Origin: DTHT01 sp037444625
Lineage (GTDB): Bacteria; Acidobacteriota; Terriglobia; Bryobacterales; Bryobacteraceae
NCBI GenBank assembly: GCA_037444625.1
Contig: JBBIMA010000011.1
Location: 17,829 to 81,828, forward strand
Direction: 5' to 3'
DNA: 64,000 bases
Shown here: positions 1 to 7,071 of the stretch, in pieces
How the letters are laid out: each line of letters starts with the position of its first letter
How positions within the stretch are numbered: the stretch's first letter is position 1
Translations under genes and position numbers: made by a program
The notes under the pieces: model-generated
Database searches by the model: none
Told to the model about the DNA's origin: nothing
Seen by the model: the letters and a program-made list of their open reading frames with translations, nothing else

Positions 1-1462
1 GGATGGTGTTGGGAATGTTGATCGCCTCGGGAGAAGCCAGATTGACGGCCAGCGGGGCGCCGCTGTTGGAGGCCGCTCCGGAATAAAGGTTCGTGCCGTA
101 CTGGCGGGTCAGGCTGGTGCGGCCCGGCTCCAGGGTGAAAGTGATGGTGGCCGGGGCCACGCCGCTGGAGGCCTCGGCCACCAGGGCGGCGGTGGTGTCC
201 GGGACGCTGAAGGTCAAGCGCCCCTGGCCCAGATTGAGCACACGCACGGAGGCTCTGGCCAAGCCCCGGTGGCAGTCGTCGGAGGCCAGAAGGACCGTGG
301 TGCTTTCCGGCTGAAGGATCGGGTATTCGTACAGCTTGCCCAGCGGGAGGTAGATCAGACCGGACTCCGACAGGCCCCAGGCGTGCTCCCCGTCGGAGGT
401 AATCACCATCTTGGCGATGATGCTCTCGGGGATCTTGATGCCCAGGCGGATGGCCAGATTGCGCGGGTTCGAGATCAGCAGGGTGGAGGCCTCCGGCCGG
501 GCGGCAGGCAGCGAGTACGGGGCCACGTTGAAAGCGCTGTAAAGGGTCCGGCCGTCGGGCGAGAAGACGCTGCCGCCCACGTTCTGCAAGGTGTTGAAGG
601 TGGCCGTGCCCGAGCTGCTCAGCGGGAAGGGTGCGTTGGCCGTATTCTGCTGGGCGATGACGGCCAGCGTGGCGGTGTCATAAAGCGTGAAGCCGGCCAT
701 GAAGCTGGCGCCGTCGGGCGCCACCGAGAGCACGGTGGACTGGCCGGTCACCGTGCGGCTGCGCAGGATCGAGCCCGAGGCTACCTCGTAGACGAAAAGG
801 ATCGTGGACTGGTTGTTGTTGACCGTGCTCAGGCCGATGATGTAGGCGCCGTCGGGCGTGCGGATCAATTTGCCGCGGAAGGTGGTCACCGGCCGGCCCA
901 GCGTAACGGCCGGCAGGCCGGAGGGCGTGGGCGGCGGCGGCGCGAAGGAGACCGGCGTGACCTGCTGGCCCTGCTGCCCGCTGGGATCGAACAGCACGAG
1001 CGAGTTGATCTGGTCGGTGCTGCTGGTCCCCTGGGTGGTGATCAGCACGCGGCCGTCCGCGCCCACCTCGACGCCCTCGGGTTTGGCCGGCAGGGCGACC
1101 GTCTGCACCACCCGGTCGGCGTCCAGGTCAATGACGCTCAGCGACGAGCCGGCGTTGTTGGTTACATACAAGCGCCGGCCGTCGGGAGAGATGGCGGCCG
1201 CCACCGGGGAGCTGCCTACCGGCACGGCGGCCGCCACGCGCCGATCACGATAACTGTAAATGTCGACCCGGGCGGCGTTCTGGTTCACCAGATACAACCG
1301 GCCGCGCGATTCGTCCAACACCACGTCGGAAGGAGTGCCGCCCAGCCGCACCACTTCGCCGAAGGTGGCGCCGGCCGATTGAGCCCATAGCGCCGCTGCG
1401 CCCGCAGCCATCCACCACGCGAGCCCGGCGGCCCTCGCCTTACGAGCCAAGCTTGCCGTCAT
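1..1462 (-). CDS. Secreted YVTN beta-propeller protein (partial, C-terminus beyond window)
   Basis: The frame is open from an ATG at 1462 down to the left edge, giving 487 codons without a stop. The start is followed by a signal peptide (Arg/Lys-rich, then an Ala/Leu/Trp-rich core ending near AQSAGA). Residues about 35-130 contain propeller-type repeats, including the phrases SPDGRRLYVTNN and SVIDLDADRVV, typical of the 40-residue YVTN family. A second repeat block with SPDGRTLY follows near residue 300. The last 100 visible residues look like an Ig-like/BACON-type beta domain. The protein is probably surface or periplasmic; no enzymatic motif is visible. Such proteins are common in Bryobacter-type genomes. 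Its promoter region carries the phased repeat array at 1516-1554. Confidence 0.8.
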   Translation of the reverse strand, partial: MTASLARKARAAGLAWWMAAGAAALWAQSAGATFGEVVRLGGTPSDVVLDESRGRLYLVNQNAARVDIYSYRDRRVAAAVPVGSSPVAAAISPDGRRLYVTNNAGSSLSVIDLDADRVVQTVALPAKPEGVEVGADGRVLITTQGTSSTDQINSLVLFDPSGQQGQQVTPVSFAPPPPTPSGLPAVTLGRPVTTFRGKLIRTPDGAYIIGLSTVNNNQSTILFVYEVASGSILRSRTVTGQSTVLSVAPDGASFMAGFTLYDTATLAVIAQQNTANAPFPLSSSGTATFNTLQNVGGSVFSPDGRTLYSAFNVAPYSLPAARPEASTLLISNPRNLAIRLGIKIPESIIAKMVITSDGEHAWGLSESGLIYLPLGKLYEYPILQPESTTVLLASDDCHRGLARASVRVLNLGQGRLTFSVPDTTAALVAEASSGVAPATITFTLEPGRTSLTRQYGTNLYSGAASNSGAPLAVNLASPEAINIPNTI

Positions 1463-1515
1463 GTTCGATTAGGTCGGGATCCTGTCTGCTGAAACCCGGC
1501 CCCCGTCGGAAGGTT

Positions 1516-1554
1516 GGTTAAGAGAGTGCAAAGAGTTGTTAAGAAGGTCAAGAG
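1516..1554 (+). promoter_or_regulatory. Phased direct-repeat array, copy 1 (candidate operator)
   Basis: Four nine-base units lie in direct orientation: GGTTAAGAG (1516), TGCAAAGAG (1527), TGTTAAGAA (1537) and GGTCAAGAG (1546). Their starts are 11, 10 and 9 bases apart, close to one helical turn. The last three units recur with the same 10 and 9 spacing at 5104-5131. The array lies 54 bases upstream of the propeller gene start and 150 bases upstream of the truncated GYD gene. Direct repeats at about one turn are known for OmpR/PhoB-type and CarH-type regulators, but the binding protein here is unknown. Confidence 0.5.
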
Positions 1555-1571
1555 ATTCGGTACGCCGGGGC

Positions 1572-1602
1572 TTGACACGGGGGTGAATCTTCGCTCTCAC
1601 AT
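1572..1602 (+). promoter_or_regulatory. Possible sigma70 promoter for the GYD remnant
   Basis: A perfect TTGACA (1572-1577) faces the GYD start. The -10 is poor: the best candidate is TCACAT at 1597-1602 with a long 19-base spacer. The call rests mainly on the -35 and its position. Confidence 0.25.
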
Positions 1603-1701
1603 AGGGGATCCCAAAATCGGAATGCGTGACAGACTGGCCCCGGGGGACCGGAAGCGAAACCCGAGTGCAGCGCTCAGGCAGCGCAGAAAGGGGAGTGTGG
1701 G

Positions 1702-1800
1702 ATGCCGACCTACGTCACTCTACTTAAGTGGACCGACCAGGGCGTCCAGGATGTCAAGAATATGCCTGCGCGGTTCGAGGCCGCCAAACAGCTCACTCCG
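1702..1800 (+). pseudogene. 5' remnant of a GYD-domain protein gene
   Basis: The ATG at 1702 has a purine-rich ribosome-binding sequence (AAAGGGGAG, 1688-1696). The first 31 codons encode MPTYVTLLKWTDQG followed by VQDVKNMPARFEAAKQL, which matches the N-terminus of GYD-domain proteins (small proteins of about 95-105 residues, function unclear). After about 1797 the similarity ends, and the frame continues only as antisense of the TonB receptor gene, whose stop codon is at 1803-1805. About two thirds of the gene is therefore missing and the break abuts the receptor's 3' end. No GYD C-terminal half was seen right of the receptor. A peptide of up to 64 residues could still be made from this start. 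Confidence 0.7.
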
Positions 1801-1802
1801 CA

Positions 1803-4800
1803 TCAGAACAGCAACTTCAGGGCGAACTGGATGATCCGCGGATCGGCGGCGCTCTCGATTCGCCCGAAGCGGGCCGTCACGTTGGCCGTCGCATAGGGGT
1901 TTCCAAAGTTAGGTTTGTTGAAGGCGTTGAAGAGCTCGGTGCGGAATTGCAGGCGGGCCCTTTCGGCCAGCGAAAAGCTCTTCATGAAGCCCAGGTCGAA
2001 GTTGACCGCTCCGGGCCCGCGCAATAGATTCCTGGGCGCCGTACCGAAGGTTCCGATGGCGTTCAAGGTGAAGGCGGCCGTGTTGAAGTACCGGGCTATC
2101 AGTTCGGCGCGGGGCCGGTTCGGATCGAGGTATGGGTTCCCGATCAGATCTGCAAAGTCCATGTTGTTGCCGCTGAGAGCGCGATCCACCCCGGACCTCA
2201 CCGTGAAGGGGAATCCGCTTCGGATCGTGGTGATGCCGGTAAACTGCCAGCCGCCCAGGACCCCCCTGACCCAGCCGGCTTGTTGGGAAAGCCGGGGCAG
2301 ATTCCAGACGTGGGAGACCAGCAGCCGCCGCGGCAGATCGAAATCCGACAGGCCGCGATTCAGGGCGCGGTTGAGCGGCACGGCTTGCGAAGGATTCTGG
2401 GGCGTCTGGTCGGAGGAGACCTCATCAATGGACTTCGAAACGGTGTAGTTGACCTCGACGGAGAAGTTCTGCGCGACGCGCCGCTCCACGGAGATCTCCA
2501 GGCCGTGATAGCTGGAGGTGCTCTCGGATCCCATGACGTTCACGATGCTGAAGTTCTGATAGGGCCGCCGCTGTTGGATGTTGCCCGTGGTCGCGCCCGG
2601 GCCGTAGCGCGCATAGTTGACGTCATCGGTGGCCGACAGGTGGCGTCCCAGGTTGCCCACATAGCTGGCGCGCACCACAAGGTTGGGGATCACCTCCCGC
2701 TCCAGGGTAAGGTTCACCATCTCCTGGTAACTGGGCTGAAAGTTTCTGGCGAACGATCCGAACATGCCCAGCGGGGTGATGAACCTGGAATCGCGCGGCG
2801 GGATGAAGGGGGCGAAGCCGGCCGGAAAGGGATTCTCCATGCCGAGATAGGGATCCTCGAACCTGACGCCGTAGCGAGTGACCTGCGGGCTGAAGGGCGC
2901 CGCATTGACGAAGCCGTTGTAAAGCACGGTGAACTGCGGATTCCAGAACAGACCGAACCCGCCCCGGATCACGCTGCGCCCGCCGCCCGGCCGCCAGGCG
3001 AAGCCGAACCGGGGAGCGATCTGCTTCCAGTAAGAGTTGAAGCCGCCCTTCGGGCAGCCGGGGTCACCGGCGTTCAGATAGCCCTCGGGCGCGTTGGGGA
3101 AGAGAGTGGAACGGGTGCCGGGCAGGAAGCACTGGGTCCGGCCGAGATCGTCGTGGAAGGGGAACATGGGATCCCAGCGAAGGCCCAGATTGACGGTGAG
3201 CTGGGAGGTGATCCGCCAGTTGTCCTGTAGAAAGAATCCCCAGCGCGTGCCGTAAAGGTCCTTGTATTCGCCGCCGCCCTGATCGAACTGGTAGACCTCG
3301 CCCAGCATGAAGTCGGCCATGGCATTGCCCGTGATCGCGCCGGTGAAGTTGAACAGGCCCATGGTCCGGAAGTGATTGCGGATCTTGTTGGAGGAGCGAA
3401 GAATCTCGCCCCCGAACTTCACCTCGTGCGCGCTGCGCATCCAGGTGGTGGTGTTCGACCAATGCAGGTCGTAGTCCGGCTTGTCGTAGTTCCATCCCGG
3501 CCGGGCGAGGAAGCCTCCCGACACATTGATGTAAACCGAGGGCGGATCCTTGACGGCGATGCCTTTGACCCCCGCGTCGCGGAAGTTGATGGGCAGCTTC
3601 ACGGCCGTCCAGTCGTTGAAGGTCCGCCGGCCGCGGTAGGCGAAGGTGGAGCTGGTGAGCCACTGCGGCGAGATGGTGTAGATATCGTTGACGGTGAACT
3701 GCATGTAGGGCTGGCGGGAAAGGCCGGCGTCGGCGGCGTACATCGAAGCCAGGTCATTGACATTGCCGCCGAAGGGCCGGGTGAGTTTGTTGCGGAAGTA
3801 GCGCGCCACCAGCCGGTGGCTGCGCAAGTAATAGTCGCCCCGCGCCATGAATTCGTTGAGATTGTTCTTGACGGGGATGCCCAGGAAACGCTCTCCGGTG
3901 GGCGTACCCGGGTCCGGCAGGTACCTCAGGAAGTTCAGCGTGACGGGGTTCAGGCGACTGGCGGGAATCTGGTTGCCGGGGAAGGGTTGCCGGCTTTGCG
4001 GATCGGTGAGGGCCCGGCTCACGGAGGAGAAATCTCCCCGGCGCATGGCGGCGGTAGGCAGGAACTGCCGAGTCAGGCTGGGATCGCTGCGCAGGCGGGT
4101 GCCTTGATAGGAGACGAAGAAGAAGGCCTTGTCTTTTTGAACCGGACCGCCCAGCGTGGCCCCGAACTGATTGCGTTTGAGCGAGTCGCGGCGGGCGGCG
4201 AAGAAGTTGCGCGCGTTGAGAACCGCATTGCGCACGAACTCGAACGCACTGCCGTGAAACTCGTTGCTGCCCGCCTTGGTGACGACATTGACCACCGCGC
4301 CCACGGCGTTGCCGTACTCGGCGCTGAAGTTGGTCTTTTGCAGGCCGAACTCCTGGATGGCGTCGGGATTGGGGAAGTTGCCGCTGAAGTTGCGGTAGGA
4401 ATCGGTGTTCATGCCCGAATCCATCAGCCAGTAGACGCCGCTCTGGCGGCTGCCGCTGACCACGAAAGCGTCGCCTTCGCCGTAGGAACTGGCCCGCAGG
4501 ATCACGCCGGCCTGAATGGCCAAAAGCTGGGTGATGTTGCGCCCGTTCAGCGGCAGGTCTACGATGCGCTGCTGATCCACCAGGCCGCGAATGCCGCCGA
4601 CCTGGGTCTCCAGCAAGGGCGCGGCCGCGGTGACGGTGACGGTCTCGCTGGCGGCCCCCAGCTTCAGCACCACGTCGAGGTTGACGATGTCGTTGACGGC
4701 CAGCGTGATGCCCTCGCGCACGTAACGCTGGAAGCCGCTCTTTTCGACCTCCAGACGGTATGGGCCTACCGGCAGCGCGGGCAGAGAATAGAGTCCCTCC

Positions 4801-4982
4801 AGGCTGGTCTGTCGGCTCTGGCGCAGACCGGTTTGCAGGTGAATCGCGGTCACGGTCGCCTCGGGCACGGCCGCCCCCGAGGGGTCGCGCACAACGCCTA
4901 CCAGACTGGCCTGGCCCAAGCAATGCCCTGCGCCCAGCACAGCCAAACAGGCGGCAACCGCCCACACACTACCCTTCCGCAT
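1803..4982 (-). CDS. TonB-dependent receptor, Oar-like, with carboxypeptidase-regulatory N-domain
   Basis: This 1059-residue outer-membrane protein probably imports an oligosaccharide, peptide or metal complex. A signal peptide (residues 1-24) precedes a CarboxypepD_reg-like domain (about 25-110, with VGVVRDPSGAAVPEATVT) and a plug-like segment (about 120-230, DLPLNGRNITQLLAIQAGV). The rest is a long beta-barrel ending in the hydrophobic pattern FALKLLF, as expected for an outer-membrane barrel terminus. This layout is typical of the very large Oar/TonB family in acidobacteria. The start has a strong AAGGAGG just upstream. It is divergent from an ECF sigma gene, and their shared 215-base upstream region holds operator array copy 2. 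The substrate cannot be read from the sequence. Confidence 0.92.
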   Translation of the reverse strand: MRKGSVWAVAACLAVLGAGHCLGQASLVGVVRDPSGAAVPEATVTAIHLQTGLRQSRQTSLEGLYSLPALPVGPYRLEVEKSGFQRYVREGITLAVNDIVNLDVVLKLGAASETVTVTAAAPLLETQVGGIRGLVDQQRIVDLPLNGRNITQLLAIQAGVILRASSYGEGDAFVVSGSRQSGVYWLMDSGMNTDSYRNFSGNFPNPDAIQEFGLQKTNFSAEYGNAVGAVVNVVTKAGSNEFHGSAFEFVRNAVLNARNFFAARRDSLKRNQFGATLGGPVQKDKAFFFVSYQGTRLRSDPSLTRQFLPTAAMRRGDFSSVSRALTDPQSRQPFPGNQIPASRLNPVTLNFLRYLPDPGTPTGERFLGIPVKNNLNEFMARGDYYLRSHRLVARYFRNKLTRPFGGNVNDLASMYAADAGLSRQPYMQFTVNDIYTISPQWLTSSTFAYRGRRTFNDWTAVKLPINFRDAGVKGIAVKDPPSVYINVSGGFLARPGWNYDKPDYDLHWSNTTTWMRSAHEVKFGGEILRSSNKIRNHFRTMGLFNFTGAITGNAMADFMLGEVYQFDQGGGEYKDLYGTRWGFFLQDNWRITSQLTVNLGLRWDPMFPFHDDLGRTQCFLPGTRSTLFPNAPEGYLNAGDPGCPKGGFNSYWKQIAPRFGFAWRPGGGRSVIRGGFGLFWNPQFTVLYNGFVNAAPFSPQVTRYGVRFEDPYLGMENPFPAGFAPFIPPRDSRFITPLGMFGSFARNFQPSYQEMVNLTLEREVIPNLVVRASYVGNLGRHLSATDDVNYARYGPGATTGNIQQRRPYQNFSIVNVMGSESTSSYHGLEISVERRVAQNFSVEVNYTVSKSIDEVSSDQTPQNPSQAVPLNRALNRGLSDFDLPRRLLVSHVWNLPRLSQQAGWVRGVLGGWQFTGITTIRSGFPFTVRSGVDRALSGNNMDFADLIGNPYLDPNRPRAELIARYFNTAAFTLNAIGTFGTAPRNLLRGPGAVNFDLGFMKSFSLAERARLQFRTELFNAFNKPNFGNPYATANVTARFGRIESAADPRIIQFALKLLF

Positions 4983-5103
4983 AGCAGACCTCCTTGCACG
5001 GCGTCAAGACAGCCCGATTGTAGCTCCCCTCGGCTGCGACCGGCACGCCGCGATCGGCTTCGCCCCGTCCCGGCACGGCGGGCGAACCTCTCGGGTCAGG
5101 GCA

Positions 5104-5131
5104 TGCAAAGAGTTGTCAAAAATGTAAAGAG
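5104..5131 (+). promoter_or_regulatory. Phased direct-repeat array, copy 2 (candidate operator)
   Basis: Three units, TGCAAAGAG (5104), TGTCAAAAA (5114) and TGTAAAGAG (5123), are spaced 10 and 9 bases apart exactly as in copy 1, and both copies continue into GATTC or ATTC. The array sits between the divergent TonB receptor (start 4982) and sigma factor (start 5198). A possible rightward promoter overlaps it: TTGTCA (5113-5118), 17 bases, TTACAT (5136-5141). The remainder of the 4983-5197 intergenic region shows no further clear element except TATAAA at 5186-5191 just before the sigma gene. Confidence 0.5.
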
Positions 5132-5197
5132 ATTCTTACATTCCGGGCCTTACCTTTTACAAAAATTCCGAAAGTATGCGGCGTCTATAAACACGTT

Positions 5198-5845
5198 ATG
5201 GCCAGTGTGTCTCGGGCGGCCTTCCTGCTGGACGGCGATGCCGAGCTCATGGTGCGCGTGCGGGAGGGAGACGCGAGGGGATTCGACCTGCTGGTGGCTC
5301 GCCACCGCGAGCCCATCGTGCATTTCCTCCAGCGCATGGTCGAGAACCGGGAGGTGGCCGAGGAGCTGGCCCAGGAAGTCTTCTTGCGGGTCTATCGGGC
5401 GCGGGTGCGCTATCAGCCCACGGCCAGGTTCACGAGCTGGCTGTATCGGATCGCCGCCAACCTGGCCTTCAACTGGCTGCGGCGCCGGCGGCGCGAGAGG
5501 CAGCCGGACAGCCTGGACGCCGTGCGCCGCTGGGGGCTGGCGCCCCAGCCGGCCGACGGGCAGCCCAGCATCGAGCAGCAGTTGGTCCGGCGCACGCTGC
5601 TGGCCGAGGTCCGCCGGGCGGTCGCCTCCCTGCCCGACCGCCAGCGAGCGGTGGTTCTGCTGCACAAGTATCACGAACTGGATTACGAGCAGATCGCGCA
5701 GGCGCTGGGCTGCTCGGTGCAGGCCGTCAAGTCGCTGACCTTCCGCGCCTACGCCAACCTGCGAACGGCGCTGGGCCGAGCGGGCGCGGGGCCGGCAGGC
5801 CAGGCCGGAGGACAGCTCAGACCGCTCGGGTGCCGTCCGCGCTGA
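5198..5845 (+). CDS. ECF-subfamily RNA polymerase sigma factor
   Basis: The 215-residue protein shows sigma region 2 (about 22-90: DLLVARHREPIVHFL, then EELAQEVFLRVYRAR, then FTSWLYRIAANLAFN) and region 4.2 (about 140-195: LPDRQRAVVLLHKYHELDYEQIAQALG followed by a helix-turn-helix). This is standard for RpoE-like ECF factors. A Gly/Ala/Arg-rich tail of about 20 residues follows. The ATG lacks a clear Shine-Dalgarno sequence. No anti-sigma gene lies beside it; the next gene is convergent and overlaps it by 29 bases (5817-5845). Divergent placement from the TonB receptor suggests it may control that receptor, which is inference. Confidence 0.9.
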   Translation: MASVSRAAFLLDGDAELMVRVREGDARGFDLLVARHREPIVHFLQRMVENREVAEELAQEVFLRVYRARVRYQPTARFTSWLYRIAANLAFNWLRRRRRERQPDSLDAVRRWGLAPQPADGQPSIEQQLVRRTLLAEVRRAVASLPDRQRAVVLLHKYHELDYEQIAQALGCSVQAVKSLTFRAYANLRTALGRAGAGPAGQAGGQLRPLGCRPR

Positions 5846-7010
5846 GGCGCATTTTCTTCTCGCGCCGGAAGGCCAGGTTGGCCAGGTGGGGGCCGGCCAC
5901 CGCGGCCGCGGCCGTCTCGACCGTGCAATTGGGCTGCTGCCGGCTGCGGATGCACTCGAGGAAATTCTGTTGGTGCTCCAGGCCGGTGCTGCGATCCTCG
6001 ATCCGCCGGATGAGTTCGAGCGGCTCGGTCAGATTCCAGGGCGCTTGCTGGAGGCCGGGATCCTTGTAGAGGCGCGCTCCCCTGCGGTCCAGCACCAGGG
6101 TGGCCTGGTCGCCCTGGATCTGGATGGACCAGTCGTTTTCGTAGGAGCTGGCGTAGTTCAGCGTCCAGGTGGCCATGAAGTCCGGATACTCGAAGGCCGC
6201 GCAGAATACGTCGGGCACCTCCGCTCCCAGCATCTTGGCGATGTAGCCGTGGCAAACGGCGGCGCGCGGCGCCCCGGAGTCGGTCATCCACTGGATGACG
6301 TCCATCAGGTGCGTGCCCTGGTCGGTCATGTTGCCGCCCGAGTAGTCCCAGAAGCCGCGCCACCAGCGGAAGCGCCGGGGTTCGAGGGGGCGCTTGCGGG
6401 CCGGCCCGAGGAAGCGCTCCCAGTCCAGCTTGCCGGGCAGGGGCGAGTTGTCCAGGGGCTTGGCGAAGTGCCAGTTCCAGAGGGCCTTCGCCATGGAAAC
6501 CTTACCCAGCACGCCCTGCTCGACCAGGCGCTTGACCTCGATGCAGAAGGGCATCGAGCGGCGCTGCATGCCCACCTGGACGATTTGCTTGGAGCGGCGC
6601 ACCGCGGCCACCATCCGGGCGCTCTCCTCCAGCGACACCGAGAGCGGCTTCTCCAAATAGACATCCTTGCCCGCGGCCAGGGCGGCCAGCAGGTGCGGGC
6701 AATGGTGATGATCCGGGGTGGCGATCACCACGAAATCCACGCCCGGCTGGGCCAGCAAATCGTGATAGTCCGCGTAGGTTTTCGCTTCCGCGGGCGATTC
6801 CTTGCGGGCCAGCTCGAGGTGCGGCTCGTAGGGATCGCACAAGGCGACGCACTGCGCGCCCAGCTTCTGGAAGGCGCGATTGAGGGAGCGCCCGCGATTG
6901 CCCGTCCCGATCAGGCCGTAAGCCGGCCGATCGTTGGCGCCCAAGGCGCGGCGCGGCAGGAACAGGGGGGCCGCCGCCAGCCCGATGAATTGCCTGCGAT
7001 CCGAGTGCAT
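5817..7010 (-). CDS. Gfo/Idh/MocA family oxidoreductase with Tat-type leader
   Basis: This 397-residue NAD(P)-dependent oxidoreductase probably acts on a sugar or cyclitol. The N-terminus has a twin-arginine motif (DRRQFIGL, residues 4-11) and a short hydrophobic stretch ending near ALGAN, so export by Tat is likely. The Rossmann motif GTGNRG is at 35-40 and the family EKP motif at 120-122. The C-terminal half has the aromatic-rich alpha/beta dehydrogenase fold (GGNMTDQGTHLMDVIQW). Tat-exported Gfo/Idh proteins are frequent in Acidobacteria and Planctomycetes. It is divergent from the glycosidase-like gene at 7072, separated by only 61 bases, which suggests shared control. The substrate is unknown. 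Confidence 0.88.
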   Translation of the reverse strand: MHSDRRQFIGLAAAPLFLPRRALGANDRPAYGLIGTGNRGRSLNRAFQKLGAQCVALCDPYEPHLELARKESPAEAKTYADYHDLLAQPGVDFVVIATPDHHHCPHLLAALAAGKDVYLEKPLSVSLEESARMVAAVRRSKQIVQVGMQRRSMPFCIEVKRLVEQGVLGKVSMAKALWNWHFAKPLDNSPLPGKLDWERFLGPARKRPLEPRRFRWWRGFWDYSGGNMTDQGTHLMDVIQWMTDSGAPRAAVCHGYIAKMLGAEVPDVFCAAFEYPDFMATWTLNYASSYENDWSIQIQGDQATLVLDRRGARLYKDPGLQQAPWNLTEPLELIRRIEDRSTGLEHQQNFLECIRSRQQPNCTVETAAAAVAGPHLANLAFRREKKMRLSADGTRAV

Positions 7011-7071
7011 AGCAAGGACCTCCGCTGTGCTAGCTTAACCCAGGACGCCTCGGCGTCACCGAGGAGGATGC

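Noticed and set aside
269..1390. Long rightward open frame of 373 codons opposite the propeller gene
   Set aside because: It has low-complexity Arg/Gly/His-rich content and lies antisense to a leftward frame with signal peptide and propeller motifs.
4983..5103. Missing 3' part of the GYD gene on the far side of the TonB receptor
   Set aside because: No frame there shows GYD similarity, so a simple insertion of the receptor into the GYD gene is not supported.
3372..5738. Rightward open frame of 788 codons across the TonB receptor
   Set aside because: It is antisense to the receptor for most of its length and runs out of frame into the sigma gene; such shadows are expected at high GC.
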